A stretch of 64,000 bases of DNA from Synechococcus sp. BL107 (GTDB lineage: Bacteria > Cyanobacteriota > Cyanobacteriia > PCC-6307 > Cyanobiaceae): NCBI RefSeq assembly GCF_000153805.1, contig NZ_DS022298.1:504616-568615 (forward strand). Direction: 5' to 3'. The notes under the pieces are model-generated. The model was not told the DNA's origin and ran no database searches. It was given only the letters and a program-made list of their open reading frames with translations. Made by a program: the position numbers and the translations under genes. Each line of letters begins with the position of its first letter. Position 1 is the stretch's first letter. This document shows, in pieces, positions 17,534-26,853 of the stretch.

Positions 17534-19474
17534 TCAGTCTTGGAGGTAGGTGGTTTGCCGGAGGCTGCTTTCCAGGTGATCAAGCAGACGTCTTGACTCT
17601 TCGATCCTGAGTTTCCCGTTGCTGATCGCCCCTTCGGCGGCGATCCGTAACCGTTCCAACAACAGATCTGGATCATGTTCCATGGCCTTCAGGACGTCGG
17701 CGTTGGTGTCGCCACGAACCACATGATCCACTCGATAACTCCCGCCAGGGCTCAGGCGGATATGCACGGCGTTGGTCGTGCCGAACAGGTTGTGCAAATT
17801 GCCCATTACCTCTTGATAAGCACCACTTAAAAAGAGTCCGATCAAGTAGGGCTCATTCTCGATGAGTGGATGCAGCTCGAGCAGGGGTTTGGCTTGGCCA
17901 TTCCCGATAAACCGATTGAGGCGACCATCGGAATCGCAGGTGAGGTCAGCCAGGCTGGCCAAAAGTGTTGGACGCTCTTCGAGGCGTTGGAGCGGAACCA
18001 CTGGAAAGATTTGATCGATCGCCCAGGTGTCTGGGGCTGATCGGAACACCGAGAGGTTGGCGTAATACGTCTCCGCCAGCGCAGCTTTGAGGGCTTGGAG
18101 TTCCTCGGGGACGGAAGGCCCAGTTGGCAAGCGTTCCGCAATGGCAGCAGCGCAGGCCCAAGTGAGTTGTTCGGCGGTCGCCCGTTCTGGCAGCCCTGCA
18201 TATCCCAGCCGGAATGCTGCCAGCGCGTCTTGCTTGAACTTCAAGGCATCGTTCCAGGCCTCCTGCAGGGGAGGCAGATCGTCTTGGTCTGAACCATCAA
18301 GGTTGTGGATCGTCTCGAGCGTGGTCCGCAGATTGCGAACAATCAGCGGCTCGTCTTCTGTTGCGGGGGGGATCGAGGCGGGCAATCGGCTGCTGCCAAG
18401 CACATCGAACACCAGCAAGGAGAAATGGCTGGCAATGGCGCGACCGCTTTCGCTCACCAGCGTTGGCAGGGCTACCCCATTGGGTTCGCAGCATTCCCGC
18501 ACCGTGGCCACAACATCGTTGGCGTAGTTCTGCAGTGAGTAGTTGGTGGAGGCTGCCGTTGCTGTGCGGCTGCCGTCGTAGTCGATCCCTAAGCCGCCAC
18601 CCACATCAAGGAATCCCATCGGTGCACCGAGGCGGGTGAGTTCCACATAGATCTGTCCGGCTTCCTGGAGCGCGTCCTTCAGCACGGCAATGTCGTTGAT
18701 TTGGCTGCCGATGTGGAAATGCAGGAGCCGTAGATCGTCGAGTAGGCCGTGCTCCCGCAAGCGTTCGACGGTCGTCAGTAGGTCGGGGATGGCGAGTCCG
18801 AATTTGGCTTTGTCGCCGACGGAGCTGCCCCACCGGCCTGTACTGCGGCTGGCCAGCTTGGCGCGAATGCCGATGTACGGCGCGGCCCCCAAGTTGCGGC
18901 TCGCCTCGATAATGCGATCTACTTCATCGGGTTGTTCGATCACCACCACTGGGCGACGCCCCAAGCGCCTCGCCAAAATTGCAGTTTCGATGTACAGCCG
19001 ATCTTTGTAGCCGTTGCAAATCAGTAGAGCGTCTGGATCGTCGAGGAGTGAAAGCGCAATGAGCAGTTCCGCTTTGCTCCCTGCCTCCAGCCCGAAGTTC
19101 CAACGCTTGCCGCAACTCACCAGCTCTTCCACGACGTGGCGCTGCTGGTTGCATTTCACCGGGAATACACCCTGATATCGCCCCTTGTAGCCGTATTGGG
19201 CGATCGCGCGTTCAAAGGCGCTGTGGAGCCGTTCGAGCCGGTCTTCAAGGATGTCGTCGAAGCGAATCAGGAGAGGAAGGCTGAGGTTGCGACTGCGCAA
19301 CTCCTGAACAAGGTCGTGGAGATCCAGGCTTCCGCCCCGCTCACCCTGCGGTTGAACGCTGATGTGGCCGCGGGCATTAACGGAAAAATAAGGCTCGCCC
19401 CATCGCTCCAAGCCATACAGCTCAGTACTGTCCTGAATCGACCAGCCTTCGCCGTCTGCCACGTTTTCGCGCAA
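17534..19474 (-). CDS. speA: Biosynthetic arginine decarboxylase
   Basis: Arginine decarboxylase of about 646 residues. It converts arginine to agmatine, the first step of polyamine synthesis, using PLP and magnesium. The PLP lysine lies in GVFPVKCNQ (K107). Other SpeA signatures are FGLEAGSKAEL, LLICNGYKD, LLHFHIGSQ and DVGGGLGIDYDGS. The first codon is TTG; no ATG is available before the upstream in-frame TGA, so the exact start is uncertain. It converges with alaS; a weak GCCCC/GGGGC hairpin lies in the 63-base gap. It is divergent from ndk. Confidence 0.95.
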   Translation of the reverse strand: MRENVADGEGWSIQDSTELYGLERWGEPYFSVNARGHISVQPQGERGGSLDLHDLVQELRSRNLSLPLLIRFDDILEDRLERLHSAFERAIAQYGYKGRYQGVFPVKCNQQRHVVEELVSCGKRWNFGLEAGSKAELLIALSLLDDPDALLICNGYKDRLYIETAILARRLGRRPVVVIEQPDEVDRIIEASRNLGAAPYIGIRAKLASRSTGRWGSSVGDKAKFGLAIPDLLTTVERLREHGLLDDLRLLHFHIGSQINDIAVLKDALQEAGQIYVELTRLGAPMGFLDVGGGLGIDYDGSRTATAASTNYSLQNYANDVVATVRECCEPNGVALPTLVSESGRAIASHFSLLVFDVLGSSRLPASIPPATEDEPLIVRNLRTTLETIHNLDGSDQDDLPPLQEAWNDALKFKQDALAAFRLGYAGLPERATAEQLTWACAAAIAERLPTGPSVPEELQALKAALAETYYANLSVFRSAPDTWAIDQIFPVVPLQRLEERPTLLASLADLTCDSDGRLNRFIGNGQAKPLLELHPLIENEPYLIGLFLSGAYQEVMGNLHNLFGTTNAVHIRLSPGGSYRVDHVVRGDTNADVLKAMEHDPDLLLERLRIAAEGAISNGKLRIEESRRLLDHLESSLRQTTYLQD

Positions 19475-19585
19475 GGGGGATTGCAGAAATCTAGGGACTT
19501 TCGTCGTCCCAGTTCAGGGCATGTGCTTGCCAAGCGGGTGGGCCACCGTGGACGATGACGACGTTTTTCATTACTGCTCCTCTCT

Positions 19586-20041
19586 ATGGCTGAACGCACT
19601 TTCGTCGCCATTAAGCCTGACGGTGTCCAACGCGGCCTGGTCGGCGAAATCCTCGGTCGTTTTGAGCGCAAAGGATTCAAGTTGGTGGGTCTGAAGCAGA
19701 TCACCCCCAGTCGTGCCCTCGCGGAGGAGCACTACGGCGTTCATAAAGAGCGTCCTTTCTTCGCTGGTTTGGTGGGCTTCATCACGTCGGGTCCGGTGGT
19801 TGCCATGGTTTGGGAGGGCGACGGCGTGATCGCCAGTGCCCGCAAGCTGATTGGTGCCACAAAGCCGTTGGAGTCCGAGCCCGGCACCATCCGAGGTGAT
19901 TTGGCCGTGAATATTGGTCGCAACGTGATCCATGGATCCGATGCTCCAGAAACCGCAGAGTTCGAGATTGGTCTTTGGTTCCAGCCTTCTGAACTGAACG
20001 ACTGGAGCCCTTCGGATCAAGCCTGGCGCGTTGAAGATTGA
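19586..20041 (+). CDS. ndk: Nucleoside diphosphate kinase
   Basis: A 151-residue NDP kinase, which transfers the gamma phosphate of ATP to nucleoside diphosphates through a phosphohistidine. The catalytic histidine is H116 in [16 protein letters not shown], the family signature. The start [18 protein letters not shown] is typical. Length is normal. It is divergent from speA with a gap of about 110 bases, and convergent with thiO. Nothing unusual is visible. Confidence 0.98.
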   Translation: MAERTFVAIKPDGVQRGLVGEILGRFERKGFKLVGLKQITPSRALAEEHYGVHKERPFFAGLVGFITSGPVVAMVWEGDGVIASARKLIGATKPLESEPGTIRGDLAVNIGRNVIHGSDAPETAEFEIGLWFQPSELNDWSPSDQAWRVED

Positions 20042-20121
20042 TGGCCTGATGGCTTTTTGACTGGATGGTTATGGCATCGCCCTGAATGGCGGTGGTGCCA
20101 TGACCACCCTGTTGGCGGTGA

Positions 20122-21249
20122 TCAGACGTTGTGGTGTGGGGGTTTCTGAAAACGCCCCCAATGGAATGCCTTTAAGAGGTCGTCGTCAGGGGCCCCAAGC
20201 CAGGCATCGGTTATCGCATTGGCGAGTAAATCAGCTGTGATGGCCGCTAACAGCACCCCATTTCGATGGTGTCCGCAGGCCAGCCAGAGTCCACCGATTG
20301 GGCCTGGGCCCAGCAAGGGGCCTTCATCGGGAGTGCAGGGTCTGAATCCCCACCAGCGCTCCATGGGTGGCCAGCTTCCTGCCATGGGTAAGAGGTCTTG
20401 GATCCCGGCTTGCAGTTGGCTTTGTCCATCCGGAGTTAGTCCAGCCGTAAACCCGGCGCTTCGCTCACTGGTAGCCCCAACCACAATTAAACCGTCTTCC
20501 CGCGGCACCAGATAGGTGCCTGGCCCAAAAATCACACGCTTCAGCGCTTTGCGAGGCCCTTGTAGGGAAAGCATTTGGCCTTTCACGGGGAAAATCGGGA
20601 GTTCTGGAACTAATTTTTGGCTCCAAGCCCCGCTGCATAAAACCGCCATTCGGCAGGGATGGTGCTGCACCTCTCCTTCAGCGGTGCGCAAGCTGATCTG
20701 CTGGAGCTCTTGGCTGTCGCTATGGCGACTGAGGGCCTGAACCTCTGCCCCCTCTAGGAATTGCACACCGAGGGAGACACAGGCTTTTTCCAGGGCCCGC
20801 ATCAATTGACGCCGGTTGTCGATTTGACCGTCCTGCTCAAACAGCAACCCCGCTTGCCAGTGGGGGGCTAATCCAGGTACCTCTTGCTCTAGAGCCTTGC
20901 GGGTGAGTGATTGTCCGAGGGCGGCCGTCGGGTGGCGCCTGCTGTCATCCTCCGTGGCGAACGGCACCACAATTCCACTCATCCGCAAACCACAGGTGAG
21001 TCCGCTGTCGTGTTCGATCTGGGCGACCCATTGCGGGATCAGCGCAAGACTCCGCTCCCCCAATGTAAGCAATTGGCCGCTGAGCCCCTCTGCGTGGGGA
21101 GCCAGCATGCCGGCTGCGACGAAGCCTGCGGCTTCATTCCGATTGCGGCTGATCACGCGGACTGCATGACCACGTCGGGCCAATTGATGGGCGATGGCTA
21201 GGCCCATCAGCCCTCCGCCCAGTACGACGATCGGTGGTGTTGTGGTCAT
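20122..21249 (-). CDS. thiO: Glycine oxidase / FAD-dependent amino acid oxidase (ThiO-like)
   Basis: A 375-residue FAD-dependent oxidoreductase of the DAO family, most similar in pattern to ThiO, which oxidises glycine to iminoglycine for thiazole synthesis in thiamine formation. The dinucleotide-binding motif VVLGGGLMGLAIAHQLARRG is at the start. The conserved TYLVPREDGLIVVGATSE and WWGFRPCTPDEGPLLGP segments follow, with CGHHRNGVLLA near the end. In some cyanobacteria ThiO is fused to ThiG; here it stands alone. It is convergent with ndk and divergent from gatB. Other small-amine oxidase functions remain possible. Confidence 0.85.
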   Translation of the reverse strand: MTTTPPIVVLGGGLMGLAIAHQLARRGHAVRVISRNRNEAAGFVAAGMLAPHAEGLSGQLLTLGERSLALIPQWVAQIEHDSGLTCGLRMSGIVVPFATEDDSRRHPTAALGQSLTRKALEQEVPGLAPHWQAGLLFEQDGQIDNRRQLMRALEKACVSLGVQFLEGAEVQALSRHSDSQELQQISLRTAEGEVQHHPCRMAVLCSGAWSQKLVPELPIFPVKGQMLSLQGPRKALKRVIFGPGTYLVPREDGLIVVGATSERSAGFTAGLTPDGQSQLQAGIQDLLPMAGSWPPMERWWGFRPCTPDEGPLLGPGPIGGLWLACGHHRNGVLLAAITADLLANAITDAWLGAPDDDLLKAFHWGRFQKPPHHNV

Positions 21250-21420
21250 GGTTGGCAGCGCAGCGCTTTGAAACCGCTGTTCAGCAGATGATTCAGACCG
21301 ATCAAGGCAGATAAAACATCAGCTGTTGCAGGCTTCATGCTGTCCATTGGCCCATGTCAATTCTGATAAGGACGGGCCTGGTTCCATAGGATTCAGACAT
21401 CAGCTTCATACCGCGGACGC

Positions 21421-22905
21421 ATGGCCGACGCAGCAACCCAACTCCCCTGGGAGGCCGTTATTGGTCTTGAGACCCACGTGCAGTTAGGCACGGACAGCAA
21501 AATTTTTACGGCGGCATCGACCACCTTTGGCGATGAGCCCAACACGCACATCGACCCCGTTGTCTGCGGTTTGCCGGGCACCTTGCCGGTGCTGAATCAG
21601 AAGGTTCTTGAGTACGCCGTGAAGGCAGCGATGGCCCTGAATTTGAATATCGCAGAGCACAGCAAATTTGATCGCAAACAATATTTTTATCCCGATCTAC
21701 CTAAGAACTATCAGATCTCTCAGTTCGATCAACCGATCGCAGAGGAGGGCTGGATTGAGGTGGAAGTCGCTGAGAAAGGCAAAGACACCTATCTCAAAAC
21801 GATTGGGATCGAACGGCTCCATATGGAGGAGGACGCGGGCAAGCTTGTCCACGCCGGCAGTGATCGCCTGGCCGGTTCGACCCATTCGTTGGTGGATTAC
21901 AACCGCGCTGGCGTGGCCTTGGCCGAAATCGTTAGCAAGCCCGATCTGCGTACAGGCCGTGAAGCTGCGGAATACGCCTCTGAAATTCGGCGGATCATGC
22001 GCTATTTGGGGGTGAGCGACGGGAACATGCAGGAGGGCTCCCTTCGCTGCGACGTCAATATTTCGGTGCGTCGAGGACCAGATGCTCCCTTTGGCACAAA
22101 AGTGGAGATCAAGAATATGAATTCCTTCTCCGCGATTCAGAAGGCTGTCGATTACGAGATCAAACGCCAGGTGAAGGCCTACGAGGCGGGAGAGCCTGTG
22201 GTGCAAGAAACCCGGCTGTGGGATGAAGGCAAGCAGCTCACCAAGAGCATGCGTAGCAAGGAGGGCGCCAGTGACTACCGCTATTTCCCCGACCCCGATC
22301 TCGGTCCGATTGAAGTCAGTGCCGAACAGCGCGAGGGCTGGCGGGCTGAATTGCCTGAGCTGCCTGCGGCAAAACGTCATCGTTATGCCGACGACTTGGG
22401 CTTGTCCCAATACGACGCCCGGGTGCTCACTGACGAGCGCCAGATGGCGGATTACTTCGAGGCGGTGGTGACTGCTGGAGCTGACGCCAAGCTCTCCGCG
22501 AATTGGATCACCGGTGATCTTGCGGCTTACGTCAACAGCAATCGGCTCAGTTTTGCGGCATTGCCGTTCCGTCCGGAGCAGTTGTCGGAAATGGTTCAGC
22601 TCATTGATGGCGGCAAGATCAGCGGAAAAATTGCCAAAGAAATCCTGCCCGAGCTGTTGGAGAAGGGCGGATCACCCAAGGCGATTGTTGATGAACGCGG
22701 CCTTGGAATGATTAGCGACCCGGCGGCGATCGAAGCGATTGTCGATGAGCTGTTGGGCGCCCATCCAGAGGAGGTTGAGGCGTTCCGCGGCGGTAAAACC
22801 AAACTGCAGGGCTTCTTTGTAGGGCAATTGATGAAGAAGACGGGCGGGAAGGCGGATCCGAAGCTGGCGAATCAAATTTTGAGCCAGAAACTCAAGGGTG
22901 GATGA
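21421..22905 (+). CDS. gatB: Aspartyl/glutamyl-tRNA amidotransferase subunit B
   Basis: GatB, 494 residues, the kinase-like subunit of GatCAB, which amidates Glu-tRNA-Gln (and Asp-tRNA-Asn) where a direct synthetase is missing. The opening WEAVIGLETHVQLGTDSKIF and the motifs DYNRAGVALAEIVSKPD and DYRYFPDPDLGP are diagnostic. The carboxy-terminal YqeY-like tRNA-binding domain ends with GFFVGQLMKKTGGKADPKL. The stop overlaps the start of the following oxygenase gene by four bases, so the two are probably translationally coupled. Confidence 0.98.
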   Translation: MADAATQLPWEAVIGLETHVQLGTDSKIFTAASTTFGDEPNTHIDPVVCGLPGTLPVLNQKVLEYAVKAAMALNLNIAEHSKFDRKQYFYPDLPKNYQISQFDQPIAEEGWIEVEVAEKGKDTYLKTIGIERLHMEEDAGKLVHAGSDRLAGSTHSLVDYNRAGVALAEIVSKPDLRTGREAAEYASEIRRIMRYLGVSDGNMQEGSLRCDVNISVRRGPDAPFGTKVEIKNMNSFSAIQKAVDYEIKRQVKAYEAGEPVVQETRLWDEGKQLTKSMRSKEGASDYRYFPDPDLGPIEVSAEQREGWRAELPELPAAKRHRYADDLGLSQYDARVLTDERQMADYFEAVVTAGADAKLSANWITGDLAAYVNSNRLSFAALPFRPEQLSEMVQLIDGGKISGKIAKEILPELLEKGGSPKAIVDERGLGMISDPAAIEAIVDELLGAHPEEVEAFRGGKTKLQGFFVGQLMKKTGGKADPKLANQILSQKLKGG

Positions 22906-23735
22906 CGGCCACGAGCGCCATTCCGGAGGCCTGGCGCCAGTGGCTCATCCACAACCGCGATCGTGGTTGTGCGCGTGAAGAGATTGTTGAACGCGCCGTC
23001 GCCAAGGGATTTCCCCTAGTGGCGATCAATGCTGTGCTCGATACCCCTGCTCAGAACGAAGCTGCACTGATCTCGTCCGATGGGCTGAAGCCGCCGGTCT
23101 GGTCGCAGTGGTTCAACGCACCAATCACGGATCCGCAGCATCAGCCGCGAGCTGTTCGCGTGGCAACACCCCACGCCCAGCTGTATCAGTTGCCGTCTTT
23201 GCTGTCGCCTCTGGAATGCCAAGAGTTGATCGAGGCGATCAACTCGGCGTTATTGCCATCCACGGTGACCCGTGGCACGTACGATTACCGCACCAGTCGC
23301 ACGTGCCATTTGCGTCATCATCATCCTCTGCTCTCCCGCCGCTTGGATCAACGCTTTGCGGAGTTATTGGATGTGGATCCACGCTTTTCGGAACCCATTC
23401 AGGGTCAGCGGTATGACTCGGGTGAGTATTTCAAGCAACACACCGATTGGTTTTCACCTGGCACCAAAGAGTTTGATCACAACACCAGGAATGGTGGGCA
23501 GCGAACTTGGACGGTGATGGTGTATCTCAATGCCGTGCAATTGGGTGGTGAGACGTGGTTTAAGCATCTGGACCAACGGTTTACCCCACGGCCTGGATTG
23601 GGTTTGGCTTGGAACAATCTTCAAGTAGATGGAACCCCAAATCGGAACACATTGCATGAAGCCATGCCGGTTGATGTTGGAAGCAAATGGGTGATTACAA
23701 AGTGGTTCCGAGAACGGACGGGACGGAATGGATAG
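22902..23735 (+). CDS. 2-oxoglutarate/Fe(II) dioxygenase, prolyl 4-hydroxylase type
   Basis: A 277-residue protein with a P4Hc-type double-stranded beta-helix domain. The iron triad is visible: H180 and D182 in YFKQHTDWF, H252 in TLHEAMPV. K262, in GSKWVITKWF, would bind the 2-oxoglutarate carboxylate. The first 75 residues form a separate helical segment (WRQWLIHNRDRGCAREEIVE) that may bind a partner. Such enzymes hydroxylate proline or other residues in proteins; the target here is unknown. It overlaps the gatB stop by four bases, which hints at co-expression with translation genes but does not show a shared pathway. Confidence 0.88.
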   Translation: MTATSAIPEAWRQWLIHNRDRGCAREEIVERAVAKGFPLVAINAVLDTPAQNEAALISSDGLKPPVWSQWFNAPITDPQHQPRAVRVATPHAQLYQLPSLLSPLECQELIEAINSALLPSTVTRGTYDYRTSRTCHLRHHHPLLSRRLDQRFAELLDVDPRFSEPIQGQRYDSGEYFKQHTDWFSPGTKEFDHNTRNGGQRTWTVMVYLNAVQLGGETWFKHLDQRFTPRPGLGLAWNNLQVDGTPNRNTLHEAMPVDVGSKWVITKWFRERTGRNG

Positions 23736-23877
23736 CGACAGGCATTGATGGTTCATGGTTCTGTATTGATTCGGATTGATCAATAAAACTTGGTGAGTTA
23801 ATCAATCTCGAATCATTCGTCCGAACATTTTCACTTTTCATCTGTATTGATGAATTGCATTGCTCGTTTGCCTTTGA

Positions 23878-24477
23878 TTAAAGGAGTGCATCGAGTTGAT
23901 CGTTGAGGTCATCGATCAGGCCAATGTTGTTGATCACAGCATCTGCGCGTTGCGCTTTGATGTCGATCGGCCATTGCGCCGCGATGCGTTGTGTTGCTTC
24001 GGTATCCGTGTAGTTGTTGCGTGCCATCAAGCGTTCTTTTTGTTGCAGTGCTGTACAGCGGACCACCCAAATCTCGCTGCACCACGCCTCGAGGCCGGCT
24101 TCAAACAGGAGTGGAATCATCAAAATCACGATCGGGGCGTCTGGCAAGGCTCGAAGTGCGTCATCAAAACGTCGCTGCACAATTGGATGAACGAGCTGTT
24201 CTAGCCAGCTCCGTTCATTGGGATCGTTAAACACAATCGAGGCCAGGCCAGCGCGGTCGATCTCTGACGTTCCATCTTTGATGACGCGATTGCCATAGCG
24301 CGACACAACAGCATTGCTTGCAGATGTTCCGGGGGTGAGTGCCTCTCGTGCGTAGAGATCTGCATCCAACACAGGACAGCCTCGTTTCTTGAGTAACGCC
24401 GCAACACTGCTTTTCCCGCTGGCAATGCCACCGGTGAGCCCGATGCGTCTCTGGGGTGGCCAATCGCCAAACGTCAT
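23878..24477 (-). CDS. coaE: Dephospho-CoA kinase
   Basis: CoaE, 199 residues, performs the last step of coenzyme A synthesis by phosphorylating the 3'-hydroxyl of dephospho-CoA. The P-loop is IGLTGGIASGKSS near residues 12-24. DADLYAREAL is the substrate-binding aspartate segment, and LVHPIVQRRF and IPLLFEAGLE are family hallmarks. Length is normal. Its ATG is only 14 bases from the preferred start of the divergent argJ gene, so the promoters must lie inside each other's coding sequence. Confidence 0.97.
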   Translation of the reverse strand: MTFGDWPPQRRIGLTGGIASGKSSVAALLKKRGCPVLDADLYAREALTPGTSASNAVVSRYGNRVIKDGTSEIDRAGLASIVFNDPNERSWLEQLVHPIVQRRFDDALRALPDAPIVILMIPLLFEAGLEAWCSEIWVVRCTALQQKERLMARNNYTDTEATQRIAAQWPIDIKAQRADAVINNIGLIDDLNDQLDALL

Positions 24478-24491
24478 GGTGGCGGAGGAAG

Positions 24492-25730
24492 ATGAGTGAA
24501 GTCTCTCTTGCCGACGCGGCCGAAGCGATGGCTTCTATTTGGTCTCCCATCGATGGTGGGGTCACGGCGCCGAACGGTTTTGAGGCGGCAGGGGTTGTGG
24601 TGGGCCTTAAGCCCTCTGGTCGCCCAGATCTTGCCTTGATCCTCGCCCCAGACGAAGCGGTGTGTGCAGGCACGTTCACCACGTCCGTCGTGCGTGCCGC
24701 CTGTGTGGATCTCTGCGCGGAGCGGCTCTCCAGTCGAGACGGTCGGATGCGAGCCGTGTTGATCAACTCAGGCCAGGCGAACGCTTGCACTGGTGACCGT
24801 GGATTGTTGGATAGTCAGCGAGCGACGCAAGCCGTTGCGGACCAGTTGGGCCTTGATCCGGAAACCGTGCTGATCTGTTCCACCGGTGTGATCGGCGTAC
24901 CGATCCCGATGTCAACGCTGTTGTCTGGCCTGGGGTCTCTGATCGCCGCGTTGTCGGATGGAGGTGGTCCTGCCGCCGCGCAGGCGATTCTCACCACAGA
25001 TCTTGTGGAGAAACAGGCTGCTGTTCAGGCTGAGTTTGGGGGGCGAACGGTGCGGATTGGCGGGATGGCCAAGGGCTCCGGAATGATCCATCCGAACATG
25101 GCCACGATGCTCGGCTTCTTCAGCTGCGATGCCGGCATGGAGGCAGACATTTGGCGCGGGATGGTGCGCCGAGCGGTTCAGCGCTCATTCAATGCCATCA
25201 CCGTGGACGGCGATACAAGTACGAACGACACGGTGTTGGCCTTCAGTGCTGGTGCGCCATTGGCTGTGGAGCACCATGCCCATTTAGAGGAGGGCCTCAC
25301 GGAGGTGATGCAGCAATTGGCTCAAGCGATTGCTAGGGATGGCGAAGGAGCCACCTGCTTGATGGAGGTTCAGGTGAACGGTGCGGTGGATGAGGCTGCG
25401 GCCCTGCGCGTTGCCCGCACCATTTGTGGTTCCTCCCTTGTGAAAACAGCTGTGCATGGCCGTGATCCGAACTGGGGTCGGATTGTGGCTGCTGCAGGTC
25501 GGGCTGATGTTGCTTTCGACCCCGAAGCTGTGGAGCTTTGGATTGGTCCCCATCAATTAATGGATCGGGGCCAACCTGTCGTTTTTGATCGTGCAGCGGC
25601 TAGCGATGCCCTTCGCGAGGAAACCGTTCAGATCCGCCTTTGTATTGGTCAGGGATCTGGAAATGGTTGTGCTTGGGGATGTGATTTGTCGGATCAATAT
25701 GTGCGTATTAATGCCGATTACACAACTTAG
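24492..25730 (+). CDS. argJ: Bifunctional ornithine acetyltransferase / N-acetylglutamate synthase
   Basis: ArgJ, about 412 residues, recycles the acetyl group in arginine synthesis and can also make N-acetylglutamate. The self-cleavage site is visible in KGSGMIHPNMATMLGFF, where T205 becomes the nucleophile of the beta chain. VLINSGQANACTG and DGDTSTNDTV are family motifs. I chose MSEVSLADAAEAM as the start; a frame start 36 bases earlier lies inside coaE and adds a basic, unconserved leader. It supplies ornithine and arginine, the substrate of speA elsewhere in the window. Confidence 0.96.
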   Translation: MSEVSLADAAEAMASIWSPIDGGVTAPNGFEAAGVVVGLKPSGRPDLALILAPDEAVCAGTFTTSVVRAACVDLCAERLSSRDGRMRAVLINSGQANACTGDRGLLDSQRATQAVADQLGLDPETVLICSTGVIGVPIPMSTLLSGLGSLIAALSDGGGPAAAQAILTTDLVEKQAAVQAEFGGRTVRIGGMAKGSGMIHPNMATMLGFFSCDAGMEADIWRGMVRRAVQRSFNAITVDGDTSTNDTVLAFSAGAPLAVEHHAHLEEGLTEVMQQLAQAIARDGEGATCLMEVQVNGAVDEAAALRVARTICGSSLVKTAVHGRDPNWGRIVAAAGRADVAFDPEAVELWIGPHQLMDRGQPVVFDRAAASDALREETVQIRLCIGQGSGNGCAWGCDLSDQYVRINADYTT

Positions 25731-25925
25731 ATGACATCTATGGAGCAAGGATCGGCATTGGCTCCTTGGAATCAATTTGAATTTGTTTTTTGAGATCTGT
25801 TTTGCAAATAAGAATGATCCTGACCTTTGGTGATGACTGTGCGTCCTTTGTCACTTTTTTGTGCGTTTGAATGCGGTTTGGCGTTGAAATCTCTGGCAAA
25901 ATAAACTGATTAAACCTTTCTCTAG

Positions 25926-26486
25926 ATGGCTCAATCCCAGCCTGTTGAATCGACCGTCGTGGGACGGCCACGTTTCTGGGTTGGTCCACTGGTGGCTGGG
26001 TGCTGTTTTGCCATGGGATTTGGTGTGACCAACCGCGTGGTGAGCCTGCAGAGCGATAGGAAGCCTGTGCAAACACAGCGCTTTGCCCCGTCTTATTTCC
26101 CGGGTGATTCCTTGCAGAATCTGCGTTCAATCCACCGGGGTGACGCGCATGTTCAGGTGGATTTAGCCGCCCGAAAGCCGGCCTCGGCGGAGCCAGACGC
26201 GGCCGTTCTGCCGTCGGATCCCACCGCTCTTGAGACAAGCCTGGCGCCTCAGCTCCCACTGGATGAGGAGAGGCCCTGGACGGCCCCAACTTGGTCTGAT
26301 CCTGATGCCGATCTTGTGCCCACTGCGTCGTCGACGGAATTGATTCCCAACCTGGACCCAACGCCAGCCCCCGCATCTGCTCTGCTCGCCCCACCCCCGG
26401 AGGTTCTCCCTCCTTCTTTTGTTGCGGAGAACGACGCCCAACAGCTGCTCCCACTGCAACCGTTGATGCCTCCCTCCCAGCCCTGA
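25926..26486 (+). CDS. Membrane-anchored proline-rich protein of unknown function
   Basis: A 186-residue protein with one hydrophobic segment near residues 17-36 (FWVGPLVAGCCFAMGFGVT). A long low-complexity region follows, rich in proline, alanine and acidic residues (PTASSTELIPNLDPTPAPAS). This is the layout of a cell-envelope protein with a single anchor and a disordered tail. No enzymatic motif is present. It precedes the 104-residue coiled protein and the ABC1 kinase on the same strand. A leftward frame of 287 codons covers this gene but has the composition of an antisense shadow. Function unknown. Confidence 0.7.
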   Translation: MAQSQPVESTVVGRPRFWVGPLVAGCCFAMGFGVTNRVVSLQSDRKPVQTQRFAPSYFPGDSLQNLRSIHRGDAHVQVDLAARKPASAEPDAAVLPSDPTALETSLAPQLPLDEERPWTAPTWSDPDADLVPTASSTELIPNLDPTPAPASALLAPPPEVLPPSFVAENDAQQLLPLQPLMPPSQP

Positions 26487-26538
26487 TCGGCCAGACGCGC
26501 CTTGGATCTGCCACAGTTTCTGTGTACGCCAATGGTCC

Positions 26539-26853
26539 ATGGGCTCCCCGGACGCCTTGATACGCGCAGCAGTTCATCGGATCAGTGCTCGGGTCGGCCA
26601 TGGTTTGGCCGATACGGCTGCTGAGCTGGCAGTCTTTGCGAAGGATGCTCCCGAGCGGTTTCGCCAGGAATGGGAGCTATTTCAAGAAGAAGTGCGCGAA
26701 GAAGCCGAGCGCTTGGAACGCGGTGACTCCTCCCCTGTTGCGTCTGATGCTGATTCCATTCAGGGACCAACGACTGAATCCCCACAGCAGGTGATTGATC
26801 GTTTGCGCGCCAGCGTTGCTGACCTCAGTCAGCGGATCGAGGCGCGTTCTTAA
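26539..26853 (+). CDS. Small helical protein, conserved-looking hypothetical
   Basis: A 104-residue acidic protein made of two probable amphipathic helices. The first is LADTAAELAVFAKDAPERFR leading into an EEVREEAERLE coiled-coil-like stretch. The second is QQVIDRLRASVADLSQRIEA at the end. The serine/acidic linker between them is low complexity. The stop and the next start share TAATG, so it is probably coupled to the ABC1 kinase gene downstream. I do not recognise a named family; a thylakoid- or membrane-peripheral role is only a guess. Confidence 0.7.
   Translation: MGSPDALIRAAVHRISARVGHGLADTAAELAVFAKDAPERFRQEWELFQEEVREEAERLERGDSSPVASDADSIQGPTTESPQQVIDRLRASVADLSQRIEARS

Noticed and set aside
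25738-26601. 287-codon leftward frame
   Set aside because: It is antisense to the 186-residue anchored protein. Its composition (Arg/Pro/Gln-rich, no domain) is typical of shadows in GC-rich DNA.
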